A DNA stretch of 64,000 nucleotides from Sedimentibacter sp. GTDB lineage: Bacteria; Bacillota; Clostridia; Tissierellales; Sedimentibacteraceae. This document shows, piece by piece, positions 47,468 through 55,445 of the stretch; position 1 is the stretch's first letter, and each line of letters begins with the position of its first letter. The stretch is taken from the NCBI GenBank assembly GCA_018436705.1, contig JAHDLA010000004.1, forward strand, positions 310,001 to 374,000, in the 5' to 3' direction. The notes beneath the pieces are model-generated. The model did not search any database. It was not told the origin of the DNA and worked only from the letters and a program-made list of their open reading frames with translations. The translations under genes were made by a program, and so were the position numbers.

Positions 47468-48109
47468 TTATATCTCTATCAGATGATTTCGTGCCGCATA
47501 AAGCACAAGCTCCGTAATATTTTTAAAATTATTTTTTCTCATAATACTGGCTCTGTGAGTTTCTACTGTTTTAACAGAAATCATCAGCATATTTGAAATT
47601 TCCTTGTTGCTGTAGCCTTCTGCTATCAATTTGAGCACTTCTCTTTCCCTGAGAGAAAGAGCATTTCCTTTTTTCTCATTTTCAAGGAAACCGTGAAGCA
47701 AGGTTGGAGCAAGCAATGAAGAAACATATACCTTATTTTCCATAACAGCATGAATCGCTTTGATTAACTCTTCAAAAGCATTTTCCTTGAGCACATAGCC
47801 CTTAGCCCCGTTGATGAAGGCCTCGGCTAAAAGTTCTTCGCTTTTATGCATGGTTAAAAATATTATTTTCAAATCAGGCAGCTGCCTCAAAAGGTTTTTT
47901 GCAACGTCAGTTCCGCTTCTTTTAGGCATTGAAATATCTAAAATCAAGACATCAACGGTTTTTTTAACAACCTCTTCTTCCACCACAATTCCATCCTGAG
48001 CCTCTCCGACCACTTCAATATCGCTTTCTTGTCCCAGAAGCATAATCAATGACTCTCTCAATATTTTATGGTCGTCAGCCAGAAAAATTTTTATTTTATC
48101 GTTAATCAA
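47468..48109 (-). CDS. NarL/LuxR-family response regulator
   Basis: A 213-residue regulator. The receiver domain has IKIFLADDHKILRESL (acidic pair), the phospho-acceptor in VDVLILDISMPKRSGTD, and IIFLTMHKSEEL and GYVLKENAF (switch residues). The C-terminal LuxR helix-turn-helix is LSLREREVLKLIAEGYSNKE and SVKTVETHRASI. A TTG at 48109, with GGAGG six bases upstream and overlapping the kinase stop by eight bases, is the likely start, giving tight coupling with the sensor kinase. The probable target is the neighbouring amtB and nitrogen genes. Confidence 0.93.
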   Translation of the reverse strand: MINDKIKIFLADDHKILRESLIMLLGQESDIEVVGEAQDGIVVEEEVVKKTVDVLILDISMPKRSGTDVAKNLLRQLPDLKIIFLTMHKSEELLAEAFINGAKGYVLKENAFEELIKAIHAVMENKVYVSSLLAPTLLHGFLENEKKGNALSLREREVLKLIAEGYSNKEISNMLMISVKTVETHRASIMRKNNFKNITELVLYAARNHLIEI

Positions 48110-49997
48110 TCGGCACCTCCACAACAACCTTGGTTCCTTTGCCCTCTCCGCTAAAAATTTCGAATCGCCCTCCCAGCATTTTCACCCTGTCACTCATTGA
48201 CGGAATTCCGACTCCATTCTCTTTGTTTTCAGTATTGAAACCTATACCGTCATCTTCAATCTTAAAATCATAAAAATCATATTTACTCGTAGTTCCGGCT
48301 GAAATAACCACATTTTGAGCCTTTGCATGTTTTACTGCATTGGTCAGTGCCTCCTGAATAATCCGGTAAATATTAAGTGTTATAGTCTCATCAAAATGTG
48401 GAATCGGCTTTATGATTTCTAATTTGCAAGACACATTACCCATTTCATTTAAATCCTTTGTCATAGCCTCAAGCCCGCCTATCAATCCATTTTCCTTCAG
48501 CTGCTCAGGCTTAAGATTATTCAAGACATTTCGAATCTCATCTATGGAATTTTCCGCCAAAACTACTGCCTTTTCTGTATTTTTCAGAAGTTTTTCCTGT
48601 TTTATCTCAGCATTTGACGTTAACAGCTGTTTTTTTGTCATGCCGAGAATTAATTTAAGTGCGGCCAGACTCTGTCCCACTCCGTCATGCAAATCTCTGG
48701 CAAGCTTGGTTTTTTCCTGTTCCTCCGTAACAGTCAATAACCGTGCCTGCTTTCTGAGCAAATCATTTTTCTGTTTGATTTCCGTCTCATAGCCGGAGAT
48801 TTCCATATATTTTTCCCAGGAGTAAATATCAGAAAATTCTACGATATTAAGCCCCTTTTCTTCTTCCTCCGCCGTAACACGCAGCCCTGCACTTTTATCA
48901 ATTATTTTAAACATTAAGAATGCCATTCCGAAAGCCCAGCAAAAATTGACCGACAAGCCCAGGATTTGAACAAGGAATTGACTGATTCTGCTGCCTGTAT
49001 GTAAATATTCGGCATTCATAAAAAACGGCAGCAGCAATATTCCTGATATTCCTCCAAATAAATGTATGGGAACTGCACCGACCGCGTCATCAACATTCCA
49101 TTTATCCAATAAGTACCTGGATAAGTCAACTATCATGCCGGACAGAAACCCTATCCCTAAGGCTGCAATCGGTTCTAAATAATAGGAATCCGCAGTAATA
49201 GCAACCAATCCGCCGAGAACACCGTTAAATATCGATATTAAATACCCTCCCTTTCTTTGGAGAAGCATATTCATCATCAACGCCCCCAGCATTCCGGAGC
49301 CTGCCGCTAAATTAGTGTTCAGCAGTATAAGACCCACCTTGTCGTTAAAAGCAAGGATGCTGCCGCCGTTAAACCCGAACCACGCAAACCATAGGATGAA
49401 GACCCCCAGGACAGCGAAGGGAATATTTGACTTGCCATTTTTTGTTTTTATCCTTTTCCCCACAACAATTGACCCGGCTAAAGCTATAAAGCCTGCTGTT
49501 GTGTGAACAACCGTAGCTCCTGCAAAATCAATAAATCCAAGGTCAGAAAGCCAAGTCCCCTGATTCAGAAACAATCCGCCCCAGACCCAATGTCCGTAAA
49601 CCGGAAAAATGAACACAGCACTAATAAAGGCCGCAATCTGCAAGGGCAGCAGCTTCGCCCGCTCTGACATGGAGCCTGCAAATATTGTAACCGCAGTTGC
49701 CGCAAACATTAACTGAAAAAATATAAATGAATATCCTAACGGCGAGGCTTCGGAAATGCCTCTGAAAAACCAAAAGCTGTTTCCTATAATTCCATGATAG
49801 GTTTTGCCGAACATCAACGGAAATCCAAAAAGACAAAACCCGACGGTTGTTATCATAAATGTCAGCAAATTTTCTATTGCAACAAAAATCACATTCTTGC
49901 TCTGGACAAATCCTACCTCATAGCATACAAATCCGGCCTGCATGAAAAAAACAAAGCAGCCGCATATTATAATCCATATGGTATTTATATTCTGCAA
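48102..49997 (-). CDS. Ammonium transporter-histidine kinase fusion (ammonium sensor kinase)
   Basis: A 631-residue fusion. Residues 1-390 form a complete Amt domain: FMQAGFVCYEVGFVQSKNV, DFAGATVVHTTAGFIALAG and VPIHLFGGISGILLLPF retain both pore histidines. A short linker follows (about 390-425), then HisKA_3 with the phospho-acceptor in LARDLHDGVGQSLAAL, the N box ALTNAVKHAKAQ and the ATP lid DDGIGFNTENKENGVGIPSM. Known Amt-kinase fusions sense ammonium across the membrane. The TTG at 49997 has GGAGAGG nine to ten bases upstream; a GTG at 50006 is the alternative. It is coupled to the NarL-type regulator downstream. Confidence 0.93.
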   Translation of the reverse strand: MQNINTIWIIICGCFVFFMQAGFVCYEVGFVQSKNVIFVAIENLLTFMITTVGFCLFGFPLMFGKTYHGIIGNSFWFFRGISEASPLGYSFIFFQLMFAATAVTIFAGSMSERAKLLPLQIAAFISAVFIFPVYGHWVWGGLFLNQGTWLSDLGFIDFAGATVVHTTAGFIALAGSIVVGKRIKTKNGKSNIPFAVLGVFILWFAWFGFNGGSILAFNDKVGLILLNTNLAAGSGMLGALMMNMLLQRKGGYLISIFNGVLGGLVAITADSYYLEPIAALGIGFLSGMIVDLSRYLLDKWNVDDAVGAVPIHLFGGISGILLLPFFMNAEYLHTGSRISQFLVQILGLSVNFCWAFGMAFLMFKIIDKSAGLRVTAEEEEKGLNIVEFSDIYSWEKYMEISGYETEIKQKNDLLRKQARLLTVTEEQEKTKLARDLHDGVGQSLAALKLILGMTKKQLLTSNAEIKQEKLLKNTEKAVVLAENSIDEIRNVLNNLKPEQLKENGLIGGLEAMTKDLNEMGNVSCKLEIIKPIPHFDETITLNIYRIIQEALTNAVKHAKAQNVVISAGTTSKYDFYDFKIEDDGIGFNTENKENGVGIPSMSDRVKMLGGRFEIFSGEGKGTKVVVEVPID

Positions 49998-50112
49998 ATA
50001 TTTCACCCTCTCCGATGTGTAATATTTTCAAGTAATATTTACAGTATATACCCATTTGCCCGCATTATCTATATAATTTTATTGTCTTCCGATTCTTTAT
50101 CCCATCACATTT

Positions 50113-50147
50113 CAGAAAAACCGTTCGATGTACAAACGGTTTTTTTG
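50113..50147 (-). terminator. Intrinsic terminator of the OsmC gene
   Basis: AAAAACCGTT and AACGGTTTTT form a ten-base stem; T runs follow on both strands, so it may work in both directions. It lies between osmC and the Amt-kinase gene. Confidence 0.75.
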
Positions 50148-50210
50148 AAATTTTTCTATATTAATAATACTGCCAAACGAAACGTCCCGCTGGCCTGCGC
50201 TGGCTGTTTC

Positions 50211-50690
50211 TTAAACTCTGGTAAGATTTTTAGCGCCGTTAATTACGACATTTAATTCAGGCGTTCTTTCAATTGTATCTTTCATCGGACAACGGCTTTC
50301 TACAAAATCAACAAATTTTTCAATCTCTTCTTTTGTATTATTTGCATCAATAAACCACTTTGTAGCTATTTTCTTAAATCCGACTCTTAAATCTACATTT
50401 GCATTATTGCCTTGAATCATGTTCTGCAGCGCATCAGTGTCAATTTCACCTTCCATTTCTATTTGTATGTCACCCAGATGAATATTGCATCTTTCATAGG
50501 TCATTTTGGCAACCATATATTTACAGCCGGCCAAAGCGCTCAGCAATGCTTCTCCTGGATTCATACCTCCGTTTGAACCGCCCATTTCTTCAGGTTCATC
50601 CAAGATAAATGATTTGTTTCTTGCCGTACATTCAACCTTGTATGTTCCGCCGGCAGATCTTATTTCAGTTTTCAGTGTTTTTATTCCCAT
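50211..50690 (-). CDS. OsmC family protein
   Basis: A 159-residue OsmC/YhfA-type protein. It has GGSNGGMNPGEALLSALAGC with the first conserved cysteine, KMTYERCNIHLGDIQIEMEG and DFVESRCPMKDTIERTPEL with the second. Such proteins reduce organic hydroperoxides or serve as small stress proteins. GGAGG precedes the ATG. It appears to be a single-gene unit with its own terminator. Confidence 0.9.
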   Translation of the reverse strand: MGIKTLKTEIRSAGGTYKVECTARNKSFILDEPEEMGGSNGGMNPGEALLSALAGCKYMVAKMTYERCNIHLGDIQIEMEGEIDTDALQNMIQGNNANVDLRVGFKKIATKWFIDANNTKEEIEKFVDFVESRCPMKDTIERTPELNVVINGAKNLTRV

Positions 50691-50971
50691 AAATTGCCTC
50701 CAATTAATTTATATAGCTTAGTATAATAAAAAGGTAAATTAATTATTCAAGTCACTTGGAAAAAGGGGAAGAATTCATGGATATTTGGAACTTAAGATAA
50801 ATCAAAAAAGTTATTATTCTAATAAATGTAAAAGTATTTACTGGTAAAGAATACATAAATAGATATTAATAAAATTGAAGTTAAAGAAAAAAATAAATTT
50901 AATTTACTGCAACAAGAATTTTTTTGTACAATTGTTAATACGGACGTCCGAATTGATGATAAGTTCGTTAA
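50691..50971. other. AT-rich intergenic region
   Basis: This holds the presumed promoter of the OsmC gene and sequence with frequent stops in all frames. A ten-base palindrome CGGACGTCCG sits at about 50941-50950. The right part probably contains unrecognisable remains of the HD-domain gene whose end is visible at 50972-51178. I see no other gene. Confidence 0.4.
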
Positions 50972-51178
50972 CTACGCACTGCTTTAGACAATGCTAATGA
51001 AAGATTTGTTTTGAATGAAACAGAGAAAGACATTATAGAAAAGCATATGTGGCCCTTAACTATAAAATTACCTAAATATAAGGAATCCTACATCATAGTA
51101 TTAGTGGATAAGTATTGTTCAATAATGGAAATAATTAAGTTGTATAATGGGAAAAAACGTATGGATTTATATGACTAA
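50972..51178 (+). pseudogene. C-terminal remnant of an HD-domain phosphohydrolase-like gene
   Basis: An open stretch between stops encodes TALDNANERFVLNETEKD, IIEKHMWPLTIKLPKYKES and YIIVLVDKYCSIMEI before a TAA. The EKDIIEKHMWP and LVDKYCSI blocks match the C-terminal half of small clostridial HD-domain proteins. The metal-binding N-terminal part with the HD motif is missing, a stop precedes it directly, and there is no start with a ribosome binding site. It is unlike neighbouring genes in strand and is evidently decayed. Confidence 0.6.
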
Positions 51179-51298
51179 GTTATGATTGAGGTAATTAAAC
51201 TAATCAGGGCAATCAGACATTTAAAGGAAGTAAGTTGATAATTCCGCCCAATTTTCCCTCAAACTTATTAAAATATTCCTTCTCCGCCTCCATACAAA

Positions 51299-51826
51299 TT
51301 ATAAATAAATCCAATATCGTTGAATCACTTCAGAAAATATCTTGCTGAATATCTCATTTTCCAAAATTCCGTTATTTTTTTGAATTACTTTGGCTGATGC
51401 TATATTTATTTTGTCGCAGGTCACTAAAACTTTTTCCAAATTTAACTCTCTGCATTTTTGCAATCCCAACCTCAGCATTAATGTTGCATATCCATTATTT
51501 CTTTCAGTCGGTCTGACAGAATAACCTATATGTCCGCCCTCTTTTAAAAGAAATTCATTTAATCTATGCCGTATATTAATCATACCAATAATTCTGTCGT
51601 CTGATTTTCTTACAAAAAAATATGTACTTGCGGGAACTCTGTCTTCAAAAATGCTCTGAAGCTCCAAATCACCTTTTACTTTTTGCAGCCACTCATCATA
51701 ATTATCATATCTATTAAAACCGCCTGTTCCGTTAATTTCAGATTTATACTTCAAGAACTCCTCTATATAATCATTTACCTTGCATTCATATTCCTTAGAT
51801 GGATAAATCAATGTAAATTCAGTCAT
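51299..51826 (-). CDS. GNAT-family N-acetyltransferase
   Basis: A 175-residue acetyltransferase. The acetyl-CoA motif reads GGHIGYSVRPTERNNGYATL followed by LGLQKCRELNLEKVLVTCD and IASAKVIQKNNG, the arrangement of RimL-like enzymes. An N-terminal helical part (YIEEFLKYKSEINGTGG) resembles small-molecule acetyltransferases of the YjcF/YitI sort. The substrate is unknown. AGGAGG precedes the ATG. It lies beside a second, unrelated GNAT gene. Confidence 0.88.
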   Translation of the reverse strand: MTEFTLIYPSKEYECKVNDYIEEFLKYKSEINGTGGFNRYDNYDEWLQKVKGDLELQSIFEDRVPASTYFFVRKSDDRIIGMINIRHRLNEFLLKEGGHIGYSVRPTERNNGYATLMLRLGLQKCRELNLEKVLVTCDKINIASAKVIQKNNGILENEIFSKIFSEVIQRYWIYL

Positions 51827-51844
51827 TTCAACCTCCTGCTCTTA

Positions 51845-52348
51845 TTAAATCACGATATAAGCCAATTCTTTAATTTCCTGATTACCTATATGTATAAATC
51901 TTTCCTTCACTTTTGCTGCACCCATAGACTCATAAAATTTTCTGGCTTGACTGTTTTCATCCAACACCCAGATAATTACTGGGAATAAGCTACTTTCTTT
52001 TAATTTCTGCATTGCACATCTGTAAAGCAATTTACCCGTTCCTTTGCCTTGAAATTCTTTCAATATATAAATTGCATACAGTTCGCCGTTAATGTCATTG
52101 TCATTTTCTCTATATTTGCCGAATGAAGCAAAACCTATAATCCTGCCGTCTATGTTTTCCGCCACAAAAATAAATTTCTTATCATCTGCGGTATTTATGA
52201 TCTGTCTTATTGCTTGTTCTCTTTTCTCATAGGATAAATTATCAAGATATTCATCTGATATAATACCTTTATATGTACTTTTCCAAGCATCAACATTTAC
52301 CATTGCAATTCCTGATGAATCTGAGATTTTAGCCGGCCTTATTACCAC
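51845..52348 (-). CDS. GNAT-family N-acetyltransferase (RimI-like)
   Basis: A 167-residue acetyltransferase. It begins VIRPAKISDSSGIAMVNVDA, the usual opening, and has KFIFVAENIDGRIIGFASFG, ELYAIYILKEFQGKGTGKLL (motif A) and VLDENSQARKFYESMGA. I place the start at a GTG (52348) with AGGAG eight bases upstream rather than at a TTG six codons earlier that would include the ribosome binding site in the coding region. The substrate is not known. It is 18 bases upstream of the preceding acetyltransferase and probably co-transcribed. Confidence 0.87.
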   Translation of the reverse strand: MVIRPAKISDSSGIAMVNVDAWKSTYKGIISDEYLDNLSYEKREQAIRQIINTADDKKFIFVAENIDGRIIGFASFGKYRENDNDINGELYAIYILKEFQGKGTGKLLYRCAMQKLKESSLFPVIIWVLDENSQARKFYESMGAAKVKERFIHIGNQEIKELAYIVI

Positions 52349-52389
52349 GCTCTTCACTCCTATCAATTTTAATGTTTTTTGCTTTATTC

Positions 52390-52866
52390 CTATAACATAT
52401 TTTCACTAACAGATATTATATTATTATCAATTTTGCCTAACAACTCTTCCTCTACTTTTTTAATTAATAGCGGCTGGATATTCGGATAGGTTAATTTTGA
52501 TGGAAGTTTATCAAACATAAGCACCTTTTCCATTTCTGATTCTGGAATACTTTCTAAGGATTTTACATCTGCATAGCACAGCATACCGAAAGTTTCTTCA
52601 CCGCTGTCATTCAACATGTTTTTCCCTGTTATGGAATATACGCACACTGGTATCAAATCAAATTCACTTGCTCCCGTTTCTTCAAACAGCTCTCTTTTAG
52701 CGGTATCCATAATTTTCTCATTTTCTTCTCTGTTGCCGCCAGCAACTTCATATGTGTCCCTGTTCTTGTGCTTGCAAAATATCCATTTACCTTTGTGCCT
52801 TGCAACAATCACAGCAAACTTTAATAATTCATCATCAATATCTTCGTAAAATTTAATTTCTACCAT
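52390..52866 (-). CDS. Nudix hydrolase
   Basis: A 158-residue pyrophosphohydrolase. The Nudix box is GNREENEKIMDTAKRELFEE followed by TGA, with the metal-binding RELFEE; the first glutamate is in place. Before it, IVARHKGKWIFCKHKNRDTY is the usual lead-in strand. The substrate could be a nucleoside diphosphate derivative or oxidised nucleotide. The ribosome binding site AGGTG is moderate. It lies upstream of the two acetyltransferases on the same strand. Confidence 0.88.
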   Translation of the reverse strand: MVEIKFYEDIDDELLKFAVIVARHKGKWIFCKHKNRDTYEVAGGNREENEKIMDTAKRELFEETGASEFDLIPVCVYSITGKNMLNDSGEETFGMLCYADVKSLESIPESEMEKVLMFDKLPSKLTYPNIQPLLIKKVEEELLGKIDNNIISVSENML

Positions 52867-52891
52867 ATCACACCTGCTTACTAATAATATA

Positions 52892-53578
52892 TTACTTACT
52901 TAAAAATTTAATAGTATTTTCGATAATTTTGCGGGTTACTTCTCCTTCATTAAATGCATCAAACCCATGCTCACCTTCCGAGTGCATGATAAATTCTAAT
53001 TCACATCCTAAATTTCTCGCTTCTTCAATGAAATAATCATTACAGTCATGGCTGTATACATCGTCTAAATAACCCATTACAATTAAAAATTTAGGTAATC
53101 TTTCATTATCTATAATTTTAATAATATTTTCATCTATTTTACCGTAATAAACTACTATTTTATTTATAAATCCGGTATTTATTTCAATAATATTTTTAAC
53201 ACCAATTTCTACTCCTGAAGAAAAAGCAAGAAAATTTATATTGTTGATATTAAGCATCAAATCATTGTGATTATTAATGATAAAATTTACAAAATCTTTT
53301 ATATCCTGCGGGTTATCCTCTGGTCTCCAATTAAAAACAACCGCATTAAATCCTGATGCCGCTAACACCTTACCCCATGATTGAAAAAGTTGAACATCCT
53401 TAATGCTTTTAATTGAAGAGCTCCCATGAATTAAAGCAACAGTTGGAATATCAAAAATCTTAGAATTATTTGAATAATAGATATCAAATTTTAAAAATGC
53501 TCCGTCACTGCCCTTATAAACAATATCCTTCCTTGTCTTTACCTCATCCATACCAGGACGCGTGTACAATAAATCCAT
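52892..53578 (-). CDS. Alpha/beta hydrolase fold protein
   Basis: A 228-residue protein with the alpha/beta hydrolase plan: VALIHGSSSIKSIKD (oxyanion loop), FLAFSSGVEIGVKN with the nucleophile serine in FSSGV, MGYLDDVYSHDC for the acid and GEHGFDAF for the histidine. The nucleophile elbow deviates from the G-x-S-x-G consensus. It resembles small carboxylesterases and dienelactone hydrolases. AGGGGG precedes the ATG. The function is open. Confidence 0.75.
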   Translation of the reverse strand: MDLLYTRPGMDEVKTRKDIVYKGSDGAFLKFDIYYSNNSKIFDIPTVALIHGSSSIKSIKDVQLFQSWGKVLAASGFNAVVFNWRPEDNPQDIKDFVNFIINNHNDLMLNINNINFLAFSSGVEIGVKNIIEINTGFINKIVVYYGKIDENIIKIIDNERLPKFLIVMGYLDDVYSHDCNDYFIEEARNLGCELEFIMHSEGEHGFDAFNEGEVTRKIIENTIKFLSK

Positions 53579-53830
53579 AATTTTACCCCCTTCGCAAGTA
53601 ATAATTACTATGAATATTCAATTATAAATTGTTTAATTATAACACTAATGTTAAGCTGGCACAATATGGATTTTCTTAATATTTTATAAACTTATTCCAT
53701 ATAATGTTAATTTAAAAATTAGACAGACAAAAAGGTAAAAATAAGGTAAAATGAAACTGTTGAAAATAAAAAGCCCGATAGAGCATTTTTTGTATTCATA
53801 TAAATATAAATTGTGTATAGAGGTAATACT

Positions 53831-55261
53831 ATGAAACTTATGAAAAATATTTTTAATAATAGAAGATATATTGATGGAATAACAATAATTGACCTAAATG
53901 GAGAGATTCTTTTTACTGCAAAATTTAATAATAAGCTCAACTCTGATGCAGATGAAAATTATGAAGTTGTAGGTAAGAAATTTCTTGATATTTATGAGGG
54001 CCTTGATGAAAGCAACAGTTCTACATATCAGTCAATGATTCATGGCGTCCCTTTTTATGTAGAAAATCAACAGCTTAAAGCCAAGGGAAGACCTTCAATA
54101 CAGATTACTTCACTGTCTATTCCAATAAAGTCAAGGAACAAGATTGTAGGTGCCATAGACCTGTCTGTAAGCGAATTTGAAGATAAACATAGCGACAATA
54201 TTGAAATCGATTCAAATATGTATGAGAAGCATCAAAAATCAATGATGGATGCCGCTACATTTGGAAATAACACTGTTGACAAGCTGGAAGTGCATGTCAA
54301 CAGAGCATACCACTTCACAGAAGATATAATATCTAACAATCAAAAAATGAAAGAGCTAAAAAGGTATATTAAAGTAGCTGCCGGATGCAATTTGCCTACT
54401 TTAATATATGGTGAAACTGGAACTGGAAAAGAACTTTTTGCCCATGCTATTCACAATGAAAGTGACCGTAAAAATAATCCTTTTATTGTTCAGAATTGCG
54501 CGGCCATACCTGATAATCTTTTGGAAAGCATATTGTTCGGAACCGCAAAAGGGGCGTTTACGGGAGCAGTTGATAATACCGGACTTTTGGAACTTGCCGA
54601 TGGAGGTACTATTTTTTTGGACGAAATAAACTCTATGCCTCAGCACCTTCAGTCCAAACTGCTGCGAGTACTGCAGGACAAAACATTCCGCAGAATAGGC
54701 TCTAAAGAAGAAAAAACTGTGAATATAAAAATTATAGCAGCTATTAACAAGGACCCCGCAAAGGCTATTGAGGATGGCTCCCTCAGAAAGGATATTTATT
54801 ACAGACTAAGTGCCATAAGCTTCAATATTCCGCCTCTAAAAGACAGAAAAGATGATATACCTCTGCTGACAAATTATATTATTTCAAAATATAACAGTGT
54901 CTTCAAAAAAAAGATTAAGTATGTAACAAACAATTTGTACAAGAAACTTGAAGAATATGAGTGGCCGGGAAATGTTAGAGAACTGGAGAATATCGTTATA
55001 TATGGCCTCAGCATGGTAGACTCTTCGGAAGAAACATTGAGATTTGCCGATATAGAACCTAAATATAATCAGCTTATGAATTTGCATATAAATGAACATA
55101 CAAAAATAGAACCCCTAACAGATATGGTTAATCAATATGAAAAGTCAATAATTGAAAATGTCTTGGAAAGCACAAGCTTTAATATTACAAAAGCTGCAGG
55201 TATTTTAAATGTCCCGAGGCAGACATTGCAAAGAAAAATAAAAAAATACGGCATTATGTAG
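53831..55261 (+). CDS. Sigma-54-dependent transcriptional activator
   Basis: A 476-residue activator. The N-terminal PAS-like sensory part (GITIIDLNGEILFTAKFN) is followed by the AAA+ domain with IYGETGTGKELFAHAIHN (Walker A), GAFTGAVDNTGLLELADG (GAFTGA loop that contacts sigma-54) and GTIFLDEINSMPQHLQSKLL. EWPGNVRELENIV and a Fis-type helix-turn-helix (ITKAAGILNVPRQTLQRKI) complete it. It is similar in plan to RocR-type amino-acid catabolism activators. AGAGGT sits before the ATG at 53831. It lies directly upstream of a -24/-12 promoter, its probable target. Confidence 0.95.
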   Translation: MKLMKNIFNNRRYIDGITIIDLNGEILFTAKFNNKLNSDADENYEVVGKKFLDIYEGLDESNSSTYQSMIHGVPFYVENQQLKAKGRPSIQITSLSIPIKSRNKIVGAIDLSVSEFEDKHSDNIEIDSNMYEKHQKSMMDAATFGNNTVDKLEVHVNRAYHFTEDIISNNQKMKELKRYIKVAAGCNLPTLIYGETGTGKELFAHAIHNESDRKNNPFIVQNCAAIPDNLLESILFGTAKGAFTGAVDNTGLLELADGGTIFLDEINSMPQHLQSKLLRVLQDKTFRRIGSKEEKTVNIKIIAAINKDPAKAIEDGSLRKDIYYRLSAISFNIPPLKDRKDDIPLLTNYIISKYNSVFKKKIKYVTNNLYKKLEEYEWPGNVRELENIVIYGLSMVDSSEETLRFADIEPKYNQLMNLHINEHTKIEPLTDMVNQYEKSIIENVLESTSFNITKAAGILNVPRQTLQRKIKKYGIM

Positions 55262-55306
55262 CGCCCAAAAATGATGTGCACAGCGCTCATTTATGGGCGT
55301 TTTTTA
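55262..55306 (+). terminator. Intrinsic terminator of the activator gene
   Basis: CGCCCAAAAATGA and TCATTTATGGGCG form a stem with an internal bulge and are followed by TTTTTTATT. It starts right after the stop codon. Confidence 0.85.
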
Positions 55307-55390
55307 TTGCGATTATTTTTATCTAAAATCCCCAAAAGCTTCTTACGTTGAAATTTAACAGTTTATAAAAAAATTAAATAATTATATTGT

Positions 55391-55406
55391 TGGCATGCTT
55401 ATTGCT
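55391..55406 (+). promoter_or_regulatory. Sigma-54 (-24/-12) promoter
   Basis: TGGCATGCTTATTGCT matches the consensus TGGCAYG-N4-TTGCW exactly, with GG and GC ten bases apart. The predicted start site is near 55418, 13 bases before the AGGAGG of the dehydrogenase gene. The activator encoded just upstream supplies the required ATPase. Confidence 0.9.
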
Positions 55407-55445
55407 GAACTAATAATTAAAATACTTTTTAAGGAGGCAAAAATT

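Noticed and set aside
53665..53685. TGGCAC motif upstream of the activator gene as a second sigma-54 promoter
   Set aside because: The -12 element lacks the required GC dinucleotide (GGATT is found instead), so the activator probably uses another promoter.
53719..53940. Hydrophobic 73-codon minus-strand frame overlapping the start of the sigma-54 activator
   Set aside because: It looks membrane-like but overlaps the well-supported activator start and has no Shine-Dalgarno; the hydrophobicity comes from reading AT-rich sequence backwards.
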